A DNA stretch of 64,000 nucleotides, taken from the NCBI GenBank assembly GCA_029959545.1, contig JASCPH010000005.1, positions 34,768 through 98,767 on the forward strand. Reading direction: 5' to 3'. This document shows, in pieces, positions 25,624 to 33,791 of the stretch; the stretch's first letter is position 1; the number at the start of each line of letters is the position of its first letter. The notes below the pieces were generated by a model. The model worked only from the letters and a program-made list of their open reading frames with translations, was not told the DNA's origin and did not search any database. This DNA is from Microbacteriaceae bacterium PS02066. GTDB lineage: Bacteria; Actinomycetota; Actinomycetes; Actinomycetales; Microbacteriaceae. Position numbers and translations under genes: made by a program.

Positions 25624-25711
25624 TGATCGCCGGCGGGCACCGCCTCCGAGGCGCCTCAGGGTGCACCACGGATAGGATCGCGACAAGCTCAGATGATTGC
25701 GGAGAGTGCAA

Positions 25712-27520
25712 GTGATTAAGTCCCTCAGCAACGACGCTGTCCACGCGTTGCTCAGCCCCGAGAACAACGTCGTCTACACCGTTCCGAAGTATCAGAGGGA
25801 GTATTCCTGGGGCCGGGATCAGTGGGATGAGCTCGTCGACGACCTCCTCGATCATGCCGATGTCGACGGGCATTTTCTCGGCACCATAATCTGCGTCAAC
25901 AACACGGCGAACACAACCAGCGAGTCGGTTCTCGAGGTCATTGATGGGCAGCAGCGGCTCACGACGATCTCGCTGATGCTCGCTGCGATTCACTCGCTGC
26001 TCCAGGACCACCGTGCCGACCTCAGCGACGACGACGCAGTCGATCTCGTCAACCTCCGCCGGATGCTGATCTTGCGTGAGCCGGTGCGTGCGCGCCTGCG
26101 CCCGCAAACGCAGAACGACAACGCCGAGGATTTCCTTCACGTTCTCGCCGAAGCGGGCCTCGGGGTTGCGGACCCCAAGCCTCGATGGGCCGGCGTTCGG
26201 CGTGTCAAGAAGGCCTACACCCACTTCCGCTCTCGGATCACTTCACGTGCGGCCGAGACACAGTCATCTATCGCTGCGACCGCGCTCGATCTGCTCGGAC
26301 GGGTTAAGCGCGCGAACATCGTGAAGCTCGAGGTTGCTACCCACGCGGATGCCTTCACTCTCTTCGAGTCGCTGAACAACCGCGGCATGCCGCTGACTCC
26401 TATCGACCTCATCAAGAACACGCTCTTGGGTCGGGCGGATCACCGCAGCGACGTATCGCTCGATGGCGCCTATGCGCGCTGGCGCGAATGGCTCGCGATC
26501 CTCGGGGACGATTACGGGACTCAGGAGCGCTTCTTCCGCTACTTCTACAACGCAATGAAGGACGAGTTCGACATCGGGTTGCAGGGCGTCCCCGTGGCAA
26601 CTCGCACGAACCTCATCAAGATTTACGAGACGCTTATCGACCGTGACCTCGTCAAGCTCCTCGACGACGTCACAGTGGGCGTCGAGGCCTTCGGGCAGCT
26701 GATCGGATCCGGAGAGCCGGAGGGGCGAACGAGACTGGCACGTGCCTTCCAGCGACTGCGTCGAGCGCAGGGCGTGCCGGCGCACGTCTTGCTTCTCTAC
26801 CTCGTCATTCAGAGGACGGAGATCAACCTCGGAGAGGACGAACTCGTCGACATCGTTGATCTCCTCACGGCGTTCTTCGTCCGCCGCAACCTGACCGGAA
26901 CGCCGGCGACGTACGGCCTAGTCCGTCTGTTCATGGACCTGGTCGCGCGGTTGCGCACGAGTCCGCCGCAAGACCGCAAGCAACTGATCTTGGACGCCCT
27001 CACCGCGGTGTCGGAGAGCGACGAGGGGTTCCACCGAGTTCTCTCGGGACCCGTTTACGAGGTCAACTCCGACGTCGTTCGCTTCATCCTCGCCTCGCTT
27101 GCGGAGCGGAGAATGACCGCTGAGACCGAACAGGATCTGTGGCATCGCATCGAGACCAAAGGCAAGCCCGTCTACCGATGGTCAATCGAGCACATCCTGC
27201 CTCAGGGAGAGAACCTGCCGTCCGGTTGGGTCTCGATGCTGGGTGGGGCCGAGGCCGCCGCTGAAGCGCGCGAGCGGTTTGCGCACCATCTCGGCAACCT
27301 GACGATTACTGGGTTCAACAGCTCCCTGGGGAACCGTAGCTTCATCGAGAAGCGTGATCGGGTCGACTCGAACGGCAACTCGATCGGATACCGGAACGGC
27401 TTGAGCCTCAATGCTGATCTCGCCGTTCGGGACTCCTGGGGAGTCGACGCGATCGCCGCGCGCACTGAGCAGCTCGCCGGTGAAGCGATGGCGGCATTCC
27501 CACTTAGCTACCGGAGGTAG
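25712..27520 (+). CDS. DUF262-DUF1524 protein, single-chain GmrSD-like restriction enzyme
   Basis: This protein of 602 residues carries an N-terminal DUF262 domain (ParB/sulfiredoxin-like NTPase) with VPKYQREYSW near residue 25 and VIDGQQRLTT near residue 75. A C-terminal DUF1524 HNH-type nuclease domain contains WSIEHILPQ and HHLGNLTITGFNSSLGNRSF. GmrS-GmrD fusions of this kind cut phage DNA with modified bases, and related proteins act in BREX and Ssp systems. A GTG start at 25712 with GGAGAG seven bases upstream is chosen. It stands alone beside the integrase, a typical place for defence cargo, with a divergent promoter region between the two. Confidence 0.88.
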   Translation: MIKSLSNDAVHALLSPENNVVYTVPKYQREYSWGRDQWDELVDDLLDHADVDGHFLGTIICVNNTANTTSESVLEVIDGQQRLTTISLMLAAIHSLLQDHRADLSDDDAVDLVNLRRMLILREPVRARLRPQTQNDNAEDFLHVLAEAGLGVADPKPRWAGVRRVKKAYTHFRSRITSRAAETQSSIAATALDLLGRVKRANIVKLEVATHADAFTLFESLNNRGMPLTPIDLIKNTLLGRADHRSDVSLDGAYARWREWLAILGDDYGTQERFFRYFYNAMKDEFDIGLQGVPVATRTNLIKIYETLIDRDLVKLLDDVTVGVEAFGQLIGSGEPEGRTRLARAFQRLRRAQGVPAHVLLLYLVIQRTEINLGEDELVDIVDLLTAFFVRRNLTGTPATYGLVRLFMDLVARLRTSPPQDRKQLILDALTAVSESDEGFHRVLSGPVYEVNSDVVRFILASLAERRMTAETEQDLWHRIETKGKPVYRWSIEHILPQGENLPSGWVSMLGGAEAAAEARERFAHHLGNLTITGFNSSLGNRSFIEKRDRVDSNGNSIGYRNGLSLNADLAVRDSWGVDAIAARTEQLAGEAMAAFPLSYRR

Positions 27521-27566
27521 GTAGGTCGGCGACGAGGCAAGGTGCGTCGGGTCTGGTGCGGGTCGA

Positions 27567-27965
27567 GTGTCGTGGCGACCTCACGTGGCAGCGGACACGA
27601 TCAGCTCGCGGACTGTCGGACCCCTGTGCCATCATGGCGTCGGGGCTGATTCTGGGGATTCATCCGCGAAGCGCTTCTTTACGCATCCGATGACGCTTGC
27701 GGTGATTGTTTTCGGTGGGATCTTTTGGGCGGTAAGTGGCTTCCCTCCATTCGGGTTCCCCGAGGGTGAGTACGAGTGCGTGGCCCGTTCGGGTGCGCAG
27801 GAGTATCCAATCTCGCTCTTCCACGTCAACGGCGAGCCCATGACGGTCATCGAGTACCGCCCGGGCGAGTCCGTGGATGTATTACGCGGTATGACGTACT
27901 CGCAGTTCGAACGCGAACTGACACTGCATCTCGCAGGCGAGACGTACCGCTGTACGCACGGTTAG
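27567..27965 (+). CDS. Hypothetical protein with one membrane segment
   Basis: The open frame of 132 codons starts at GTG 27567. A hydrophobic segment (MTLAVIVFGGIFWAVSGF, around residues 42-60) follows basic residues, and a short extracellular-type tail contains two cysteines (YECVARSG and TYRCTHG) that could form a disulphide. ATG 27690 would give a 91-residue version beginning right at the membrane segment. Neither start has a clear ribosome-binding site. I do not recognise the family. A hairpin at 28051-28090 would end its transcript. Confidence 0.45.
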   Translation: MSWRPHVAADTISSRTVGPLCHHGVGADSGDSSAKRFFTHPMTLAVIVFGGIFWAVSGFPPFGFPEGEYECVARSGAQEYPISLFHVNGEPMTVIEYRPGESVDVLRGMTYSQFERELTLHLAGETYRCTHG

Positions 27966-28050
27966 CTAGCGCTCTGCCGATCGAACCCGCGGTGTTGGCG
28001 TTGCACACGCCTCGCAACCCAACGCAAGTACTGCGAGGGCTGTCGGACGC

Positions 28051-28090
28051 GAGAGCGGCGCGGGAGTACGATGACTCCCACGCCGCTCTC
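28051..28090 (+). terminator. Hairpin terminator after the hypothetical gene
   Basis: GAGAGCGGCG-C-GGGAGT pairs with ACTCCC-A-CGCCGCTCTC across a six-base loop, giving a 16-pair stem with one mismatch. There is no strong T tract, as is common in high-GC actinobacteria. Confidence 0.7.
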
Positions 28091-28269
28091 CTATTGCGAT
28101 GGGTCAGCGAGCAACCCCGACGCCAGCGTGTGAATCGGCCTGACTTTCGTTCCTATCGGGAGCCTTGTCCGGCGGAGGCCGGTTGGCCTGATTCTTGGTC
28201 AGCGTAATACGCGTCCTCGACCTCTGCGGGGGTGCGCATGTCGAGCTCGCCGTGGAGCGGTGAGTTGTT

Positions 28270-28620
28270 CTACCACCACACCCACTCGAGGGTCGCAAGT
28301 TCGACTTGCTCGACCGTTCGCCACGGCCCGCGCTGGCGGATCAGCTCGGTCTTGTAGAGGTTGTTCACGGCCTCGGCCATCGCGTTATCGAACGAGTCGC
28401 CGACCGTTCCCGTCGAAGGGGCGGCGCCGAGTTCGACGATGCGGTCGGTGTAGACCATCGCCATGTAGTTCGAGTCGCGCAGCTGCCGGGCCGAGGGGGC
28501 GCGACCGACCGCGGCGCGATACCCGCGCGCGGTGAGGAAGCCCTGCACTGCCGGTCGGAGGACGCGGCAGATGAGCTCGACCCCGAAACGATTCCGGTAC
28601 TCGTTGATGAACCGGATCAT
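28270..28620 (-). pseudogene. IS3 transposase OrfB, internally deleted and stopped early
   Basis: The reading begins normally (MIRFINEYRNRFGVELICRV), then passes from RAPSARQLRDSN directly to YMAMVYTDRIVELG. The part of the integrase core holding the first two catalytic aspartates is therefore gone; only the final DSFDNAMAEAVN region with the glutamate remains. A TAG stop after TLEWVWW interrupts the C-terminus, and the missing tail (NNSPLHGELDMRTPAEVE) is readable downstream in frame. The product cannot be active. Confidence 0.88.
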
Positions 28621-28625
28621 CTCGG

Positions 28626-28931
28626 TCAGGGGCGGTCGAGCTCCTTCGCGAAAAACACGCTCGCAGCCTTGAGGATCTCATTCGCTTTGCGCAGCTCGGC
28701 GTTCTCGTTCTCGAGCTGCTTGATCCGCTGCGCGGCCTCGGTCGTGACGCCGGGCTTGGCACCGGCGTCGACCTCGAGGCGCCGCTGCCAGAGTCGCAGC
28801 GTCTCGGGGCTCATCCCGAGCAGACCGGCCACGTGACAGACCGCGTTCATCATCGTCGGGTGCGACGGCCGCGTCTCCGCGAGCATCCGCAGCGCCCGCT
28901 CACGCATCTCCGGCGAGTACTTCCTGTTCAT
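28626..28931 (-). CDS. IS3 transposase OrfA (DNA-binding subunit)
   Basis: This protein of 101 residues has a helix-turn-helix (VAGLLGMSPETLRLWQRR) and a leucine-zipper coiled coil (QRIKQLENENAELRKANEIL), the usual OrfA layout. It appears intact and lies upstream of the damaged orfB. Without OrfB it could at most bind the ends or inhibit related elements. Confidence 0.88.
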   Translation of the reverse strand: MNRKYSPEMRERALRMLAETRPSHPTMMNAVCHVAGLLGMSPETLRLWQRRLEVDAGAKPGVTTEAAQRIKQLENENAELRKANEILKAASVFFAKELDRP

Positions 28932-29058
28932 CGAGTTCCATCCTTGCTTGAAGAACGGAACGAAAGTCAGGCCGATTCAGTTTCTTTACCGGCGAGTCTG
29001 CCGGCGCGGGAAGAGCCGGGGGTGGCGCGAACAGCGCGACCCTGCCGATTGAATAAGC

Positions 29059-29091
29059 AACCGGGGCCGCCGACGGTGGGCGACCCCGGTT
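29059..29091. terminator. Hairpin downstream of the SDR gene
   Basis: AACCGGGG and its complement CCCCGGTT form a strong stem, extended by GCC/GGC around a six-base loop. It lies between the IS3 element and the leftward SDR gene and would end SDR transcription. Nothing else is recognisable in 28980-29178. Confidence 0.6.
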
Positions 29092-29178
29092 GAGGCGGGA
29101 CACAGTTTGGGCAGCACGCCTATGACGGGGCCGGGCGGTGTGCCTTTGCCCGTTGTCGAGTGCGCTGCGGGGTGGTGA

Positions 29179-29910
29179 TCAGGCCTGGGTGGCGGGGCGC
29201 ATCAAGATCTCGTTGAGCACGAAATGTTGCGGCCGGGTCACGGCGAATGCGATGACTTCTGCGATGTCTTTAGCGGTCACTTGCACCTGGTCGTATGCGG
29301 CGGTGACGGCATCCTTGGTTCCAGCGTGGGTGATGTGTTGCGGAAGTTCGGTCGCGACCGCTCCGGGCTCGATGACGGTGACCCGGGTCTGCGGAAGCAG
29401 CTCGAGGCGTAGCGACTCGCTCCATCCGTTGATCGCCCATTTGGTGGCGGCGTAGCCGCCGTTTCCCGCGCGGGCGGTTCGGCCGGCGACGGAGGAGATG
29501 TTGACGATGTCGGCGTAGGGGGCGGCTTTGAGCTGGTCGAGGAACACCTCGGTCGCGGTGATCGCGCCTAGCACGTTCACCTCGAGCATGGCGCGGTAAT
29601 CATCGCGCTGGTCGGACCCGAAGGGACCCAGCAGCATGATTCCCGCGTTGTTGACCAAGACATCCGCGCCCCCGAGTTCGTCTTGCACGCGCTGGGCGGC
29701 GGCGACGATGGAGTCACGGTCGGTGACGTCGGATTCGATGGCGATGGCGCCGTTGCCAAGTTCGTCGGCAAGGGCGGTGATGCGGTCCAGGCGGCGGGCG
29801 AGGAGGGCGACGGTGTAGCCGGCGGCGGCGAGCTCGCGCGCGGTGGCCTCACCGATTCCGGAGGAGGCGCCGGTGATGACCGCGACGCGGCCGGTAGTGG
29901 TGTCAGTCAT
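29179..29910 (-). CDS. Short-chain dehydrogenase/reductase
   Basis: This classical SDR of 243 residues has the cofactor loop TGASSGIGEA at residues 14-23, VNNAG at about 87, the catalytic serine in NISSVAGRT and the YAATK pair (Tyr and Lys). An arginine pair after the second strand (ARRLD) suggests NADP(H). It resembles YdfG-like SDRs with broad substrates. No substrate can be assigned. It is followed, in the same direction, by nothing but the hairpin at 29059. Confidence 0.88.
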   Translation of the reverse strand: MTDTTTGRVAVITGASSGIGEATARELAAAGYTVALLARRLDRITALADELGNGAIAIESDVTDRDSIVAAAQRVQDELGGADVLVNNAGIMLLGPFGSDQRDDYRAMLEVNVLGAITATEVFLDQLKAAPYADIVNISSVAGRTARAGNGGYAATKWAINGWSESLRLELLPQTRVTVIEPGAVATELPQHITHAGTKDAVTAAYDQVQVTAKDIAEVIAFAVTRPQHFVLNEILMRPATQA

Positions 29911-30061
29911 GCTGTCCCTTCATTAAGTTGGTCTCGACACGATGGTGTCCGCGGTCTGCGGTAAGCAGTCGCTTTCACCGCTGGGGCAATTCGACGGGCG
30001 ATATGAATGATTGCCGCGACCGAGTCGTTCTGGTCCTTTGCGCTGGTAGTCACTGATCGTC

Positions 30062-30907
30062 TCAGCCGGTGATGGCAGAGTACGCCGGCAGCACGCCGAG
30101 GGTCAGCAGGATCATGACCAGCACGCCCAGGGCGACGCGGTAGATCACGAACGGCAGGAAGCTGCCGCGTCGGAGATACCGCATAAGGAACGCAATCACC
30201 ACGTAGCCGACGATAAACGCCATGACTGTGGCGATGCCCGTCTCCACGAGGTTGTACGGACCGGTGCCTTCGCTGGAGCTTTTGTAGAGCTCGTAAAACC
30301 CGCTGGCGAAGACGGCGGGGACGGCGAGCAGGAACGAGTACTCCGCCGCAGCGGTGCGCGTGTAGCCGAGCGCGCGACCGAGGGTGGTGGTGGCGCCCGA
30401 CCGCGAGACGCCAGGGACGAGCGCGAGGGCCTGGGCGAAACCGTAGGCGATGCCGTGCGGGTAGGTCAGGTCGTCGAGGTCGCGGCGGCGCTTTCCGTAG
30501 TGGTCGGCGAGACCGAGCAGGATGCCGAAGACGATGAGCACGACGGCGGTGATCCACAGGCTCCGGAAGTTGTCGCGGATGAGGCTCTGCAGCAGCATGC
30601 CCAGCAGCGCGATGGGGATGGTGCCGATGATGACGAGCCAGCCCATGCGGGCGTCGGGGTCGTTGCGCGGCACCTTGCCGGTGAGCGAGCCGAACCAGCG
30701 CGAGATGACCCGCACGATCTTCTTGCGGAAGTAGATCAGGACGGCGAGCTCGGTGCCGATCTGGGTGATAGCGGTGAAGGTCGCACCCGGGTCGGTCTGC
30801 GACGGGAGGAACTCGCCCACGATGCGCAGGTGCGCGCTGGAGGAGATGGGGAGGAACTCGGTCAGGCCCTGAACGAGCCCGAGGATGATGACCTCGAAGA
30901 TATGCAT
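30062..30907 (-). CDS. uppP: Undecaprenyl-diphosphatase
   Basis: This polytopic membrane enzyme of 281 residues removes a phosphate from undecaprenyl diphosphate to recycle the lipid carrier; overproduction gives bacitracin resistance. The BacA signatures are present: [19 protein letters not shown] at residues 10-28 and [18 protein letters not shown] near 165-180, which hold the catalytic Glu, Ser and Arg. The start is ATG 30907 with AAGGA upstream. It is an island copy and probably additional to a chromosomal one. It fits with the carrier-lipid genes further right. Confidence 0.95.
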   Translation of the reverse strand: MHIFEVIILGLVQGLTEFLPISSSAHLRIVGEFLPSQTDPGATFTAITQIGTELAVLIYFRKKIVRVISRWFGSLTGKVPRNDPDARMGWLVIIGTIPIALLGMLLQSLIRDNFRSLWITAVVLIVFGILLGLADHYGKRRRDLDDLTYPHGIAYGFAQALALVPGVSRSGATTTLGRALGYTRTAAAEYSFLLAVPAVFASGFYELYKSSSEGTGPYNLVETGIATVMAFIVGYVVIAFLMRYLRRGSFLPFVIYRVALGVLVMILLTLGVLPAYSAITG

Positions 30908-31096
30908 GCGGTCCTTCGGTGGGTGACGTGCTGTGGGCGCGAGGGCGAACCGGCTACTAACGATCCGGCATCGCGGTCTTCTGTTGCCGCGTCGCGACGA
31001 GGTCGGAGGGCCCCGGTTTTGCCTCTGACCTCGGATTTAACGCAGGGACCACTAATACGTTTCTAAGAAATGAGCGACGCGCCGGGAGTGGCGCCC

Positions 31097-31111
31097 TCAT
31101 TTTGAAAATGA
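31097..31111. promoter_or_regulatory. Perfect AT-rich palindrome TCATTTTGAAAATGA
   Basis: This 15-base perfect palindrome lies in the 278-base divergent region between uppP and the iron transporter, about 18 bases before the iron box. Its TGAAAATGA half resembles Fur/Zur-type operators. It could also regulate uppP. No Fur-family regulator is encoded in the window. Confidence 0.45.
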
Positions 31112-31128
31112 TGCCGCCGCCCCGTTAC

Positions 31129-31147
31129 TTTGGTTAGGCACACCTTG
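31129..31147 (+). promoter_or_regulatory. DtxR/IdeR-like iron box
   Basis: TTTGGTTAGGCACACCTTG matches the consensus TTAGGTTAGGCTAACCTAA at 14 of 19 positions by hand alignment. It ends 38 bases before the iron-transporter start codon. That placement fits repression of the transporter when iron is sufficient. Confidence 0.7.
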
Positions 31148-31185
31148 CTTGAGCCGCGGAAGCGGCGTGCCCGATTGGAACCCCC

Positions 31186-32232
31186 ATGAAGCGCTTTTCC
31201 CGTGCGTTGGTTATCGCTGCAGCCTCCGCGACCGTTCTGGCTGGCTGCTCCGCCAGCCCCACGAACCCCTCGGCTGCATCCCCCGACGACAGCAGCCAGG
31301 TGACAGGCTCCATCACGGTCTACAACGCCCAACACGAGGAGCTCACGCAAGCGTGGGCGGACGCGTTCACGGCAGACACCGGCGTGGAGGTTGTCCTGCG
31401 AAACGGCAGTGACTCGGAGCTGGCGAATCAGATTGTGCAGGAAGGGTCAGCGTCCCCGGCCGACGTGTTCCTCACCGAGAACTCCCCGGGTGTCTCTCTC
31501 GTTGACCAGAACAACCTCCTCGCCCCCGTGGATCAGTCCACCCTCGATGTGGTCCCCGCGCAGTACCGCGCGGGATCGGGCAACTGGACGGGCATCGCGG
31601 CGCGCTCGACCGTCCTCGTGTACAACCCGTCCCTGATCAGCGAAGCGGACCTTCCCGTGTCCCTGATGGACTTGCAGGACCCGAAGTGGCAAGGCAAGTG
31701 GGCCGCCTCGCCCGGTGGAGCTGACTTCCAGGCCATTGTCTCCGCGGTGGTGGCTACCGAAGGCGCCGATGCCGCCGCGACGTGGCTTACCGGGATGAAG
31801 ACGAACGCCACCGCCATCCAGGGCAACAGCAACGTGATGAAGGCCGTCAACGCCGGCCAGATCCCGATGGGCGTGATCTATCACTACTACTGGTACATCG
31901 ACCAGGCAGGAACCGCCGAGAACAGCGGCAACACCAAGCTGCACTACTTCGGCAACGAGGACCCCGGCGCATTCGTCAGCGTCTCCGGTGGTGGTGTGCT
32001 GGCATCCAGCAAAAACGCCACCGCAGCCCAGGCCTTCCTCGCGTACGTCGTGTCCAAGGCGGGTCAGGATGTGCTGCGCACCGGCTCGAGCTTCGAGTAC
32101 ACCGTTGCCAGCGACGTGGCCGCCAACGCCGCCCTCCCGCCTTTGGCAGGTCTGGGCGCCCCGACCATCGACCCCTCCACCTTGAACGGTCCCGAGGTCG
32201 TGGACCTGATGACGTCGGCGGGTCTGCTCTGA
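31186..32232 (+). CDS. Iron(III) ABC transporter substrate-binding lipoprotein (FbpA/FutA type)
   Basis: This 348-residue exported lipoprotein has signal peptide MKRFSRALVIAAASATVLAGC with lipobox LAGC. The fold is a class II iron-binding protein: ITVYNAQHEELTQAWADAF at the start, LTENSPGVSLVD, and a tyrosine-rich segment (VIYHYYWYID, about residues 227-236) providing the Tyr-Tyr iron ligands of FbpA. It is the first gene of a three-gene operon and sits just behind the DtxR-like box. The next gene overlaps its end by four bases. Confidence 0.93.
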   Translation: MKRFSRALVIAAASATVLAGCSASPTNPSAASPDDSSQVTGSITVYNAQHEELTQAWADAFTADTGVEVVLRNGSDSELANQIVQEGSASPADVFLTENSPGVSLVDQNNLLAPVDQSTLDVVPAQYRAGSGNWTGIAARSTVLVYNPSLISEADLPVSLMDLQDPKWQGKWAASPGGADFQAIVSAVVATEGADAAATWLTGMKTNATAIQGNSNVMKAVNAGQIPMGVIYHYYWYIDQAGTAENSGNTKLHYFGNEDPGAFVSVSGGGVLASSKNATAAQAFLAYVVSKAGQDVLRTGSSFEYTVASDVAANAALPPLAGLGAPTIDPSTLNGPEVVDLMTSAGLL

Positions 32233-33791
32233 CAACGCCGACACAGCGCACGCCGCCTACACCCCTGAGAAGGTCTGGGCGGCGTGCGCCGTTGCTTCTG
32301 GTCGTCGCTGTCGCGGTGATCACCGCTTTTACGCTCATCCCCGTGGGGTTCGTCGGCTGGTTCGTGATGGCGACTGGGCCTGACGCGCTCGGGCAGCTTC
32401 TCTTTCGTCCACGCATCGGTGAGCTCCTCACCAACACCGTCCTCCTCATCCTCATCGCCGTGCCGCTGTGCGTGAGCGTCGGGGTGGGCGGTGCCTGGCT
32501 CGTGGAGCGCACGACCCTCCCGTTGCGGCGCGTGTGGTCGGTGCTGCAGGTCGTCCCGCTGGCCATCCCCGCATTCGTGGTCAGCTACGCGTGGGCTAGC
32601 ACCGTGCCCGCCTTCGGCGGCCTTGCAGGCGGTGTCCTCATTGCAGTCCTCGCATACAGTGGCCTCGTTTACCTCCCCGCCCTCGCCACGTTGCGCCGGC
32701 TCGATCCCGCCCTGGAGGATGTGGCTCGCTCCCTCGGGCACTCCAACGCCCGTGTGTTCTGGACGGTGGTGATCCCCCAACTGCGGTACGCCATTAGCGG
32801 AGGAGCCCTGCTGGTCGGGCTGCATCTTCTTGCGGAGTACGGCGCCTTCGCGCAGATCCGGTTCGAGACGTTCACCACCGCCATCGTGGTGCAATACAGT
32901 TCCGCGTTCGCCGGTCCCGTCGCCAATGCCATGGGCGCGGTCGTGGCGGTGCTGGCGCTGCTCATGCTCACCACCGACTCCCTCGCCCGGGGCCGAGTGA
33001 GATTCGCTCGAACAGGATCCGGCGCCCCGGTCCCCGCGCAGCGCACCGTCCTTGCACCCCTTGCCGGCGTGCTGCTCACCGTCGCGCTGGCGCTGTACGC
33101 GAGCTTGTCCGTAGCCGTTCCGACCGCGACGACCGGCCGATGGCTCCTCGGCGGACCGTGGTGGGATCAGCGTTGGCTTGGCGACGCCCTCGTCACCACC
33201 GTCATCCTGGCCGTATCCGGCGCCGCGGTCACCTCGGCGGTGGCGTTGGTTCTGGCCTGGCTGGGCGTGCGCTACCCCGGAAGGGCGACGCGGGTCCTGG
33301 AAAGCGCGAACTTCGTCGCGTCCAGCTTCCCCTCGATCATCGTGGCCCTGGCGCTGGTCACCGTCACCCTTCGTGTTCTGCCTGTGGCGTACCAGACGGT
33401 GTTCACCGTACTGGCGGCCTACCTCATCCTGTTTCTCCCCCGGGCGGTGGTGAGCATCCGCAGCGGCCTGGCTCAGGCCCCACCCATCCGTGAGGAGGCT
33501 TCCCGCACGCTGGGGCAGAGTCCCGTGCGGACCTTGCTGCGGGTGACGGCGCCGGCCATCATGCCCTCGGTGCTGGCTGGGGCAGCCCTGGCTGGTATCG
33601 GGATGGCCAGCGAACTCACCGCCACGCTTCTGCTCGCACCGAACGGGACGCGGACTCTGGCGACAGAGTTCTGGTCCGCCAGCACGTCCGTGCAATACGT
33701 GGACGCGGCACCCTACGCGGTCCTCCTCACCGTCATCAGCATCCCCGCTGTCGCCCTGATGTATCGACAAGCCCGAAAGCGCACCGCATGA
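32229..33791 (+). CDS. Iron(III) ABC transporter permease, fused two-domain (FbpB type)
   Basis: This membrane protein of about 520 residues has two permease modules with about twelve segments. Each carries the EAA loop that contacts the ATPase (LEDVARSLGHSNARVFWTVV, and IREEASRTLGQSPVRTLL). No ATG, GTG or TTG is available before the first hydrophobic segment except a TTG very close to it. The best candidate is CTG 32229, whose last bases overlap the previous stop (CTGA), so translation is probably coupled. The start is therefore uncertain. It partners the upstream binding protein and downstream ATPase. Confidence 0.9.
   Translation: MTTPTQRTPPTPLRRSGRRAPLLLVVAVAVITAFTLIPVGFVGWFVMATGPDALGQLLFRPRIGELLTNTVLLILIAVPLCVSVGVGGAWLVERTTLPLRRVWSVLQVVPLAIPAFVVSYAWASTVPAFGGLAGGVLIAVLAYSGLVYLPALATLRRLDPALEDVARSLGHSNARVFWTVVIPQLRYAISGGALLVGLHLLAEYGAFAQIRFETFTTAIVVQYSSAFAGPVANAMGAVVAVLALLMLTTDSLARGRVRFARTGSGAPVPAQRTVLAPLAGVLLTVALALYASLSVAVPTATTGRWLLGGPWWDQRWLGDALVTTVILAVSGAAVTSAVALVLAWLGVRYPGRATRVLESANFVASSFPSIIVALALVTVTLRVLPVAYQTVFTVLAAYLILFLPRAVVSIRSGLAQAPPIREEASRTLGQSPVRTLLRVTAPAIMPSVLAGAALAGIGMASELTATLLLAPNGTRTLATEFWSASTSVQYVDAAPYAVLLTVISIPAVALMYRQARKRTA

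Larger units (their letters stand above)
28131..28979 (-). mobile_element. Internally deleted IS3-family element with intact ends
   Basis: The ends are perfect 23-base inverted repeats beginning TGAATCGGCCTGACTTTCG (28131-28153 and 28957-28979). The 849-base length is well short of the usual 1.2-1.3 kb because the centre of orfB is missing. No clear 3-4-base target duplication flanks it (GTG versus GTT). It could be moved only by a complete copy elsewhere. A 137-base fragment of the same element lies at 47004. Confidence 0.85.
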
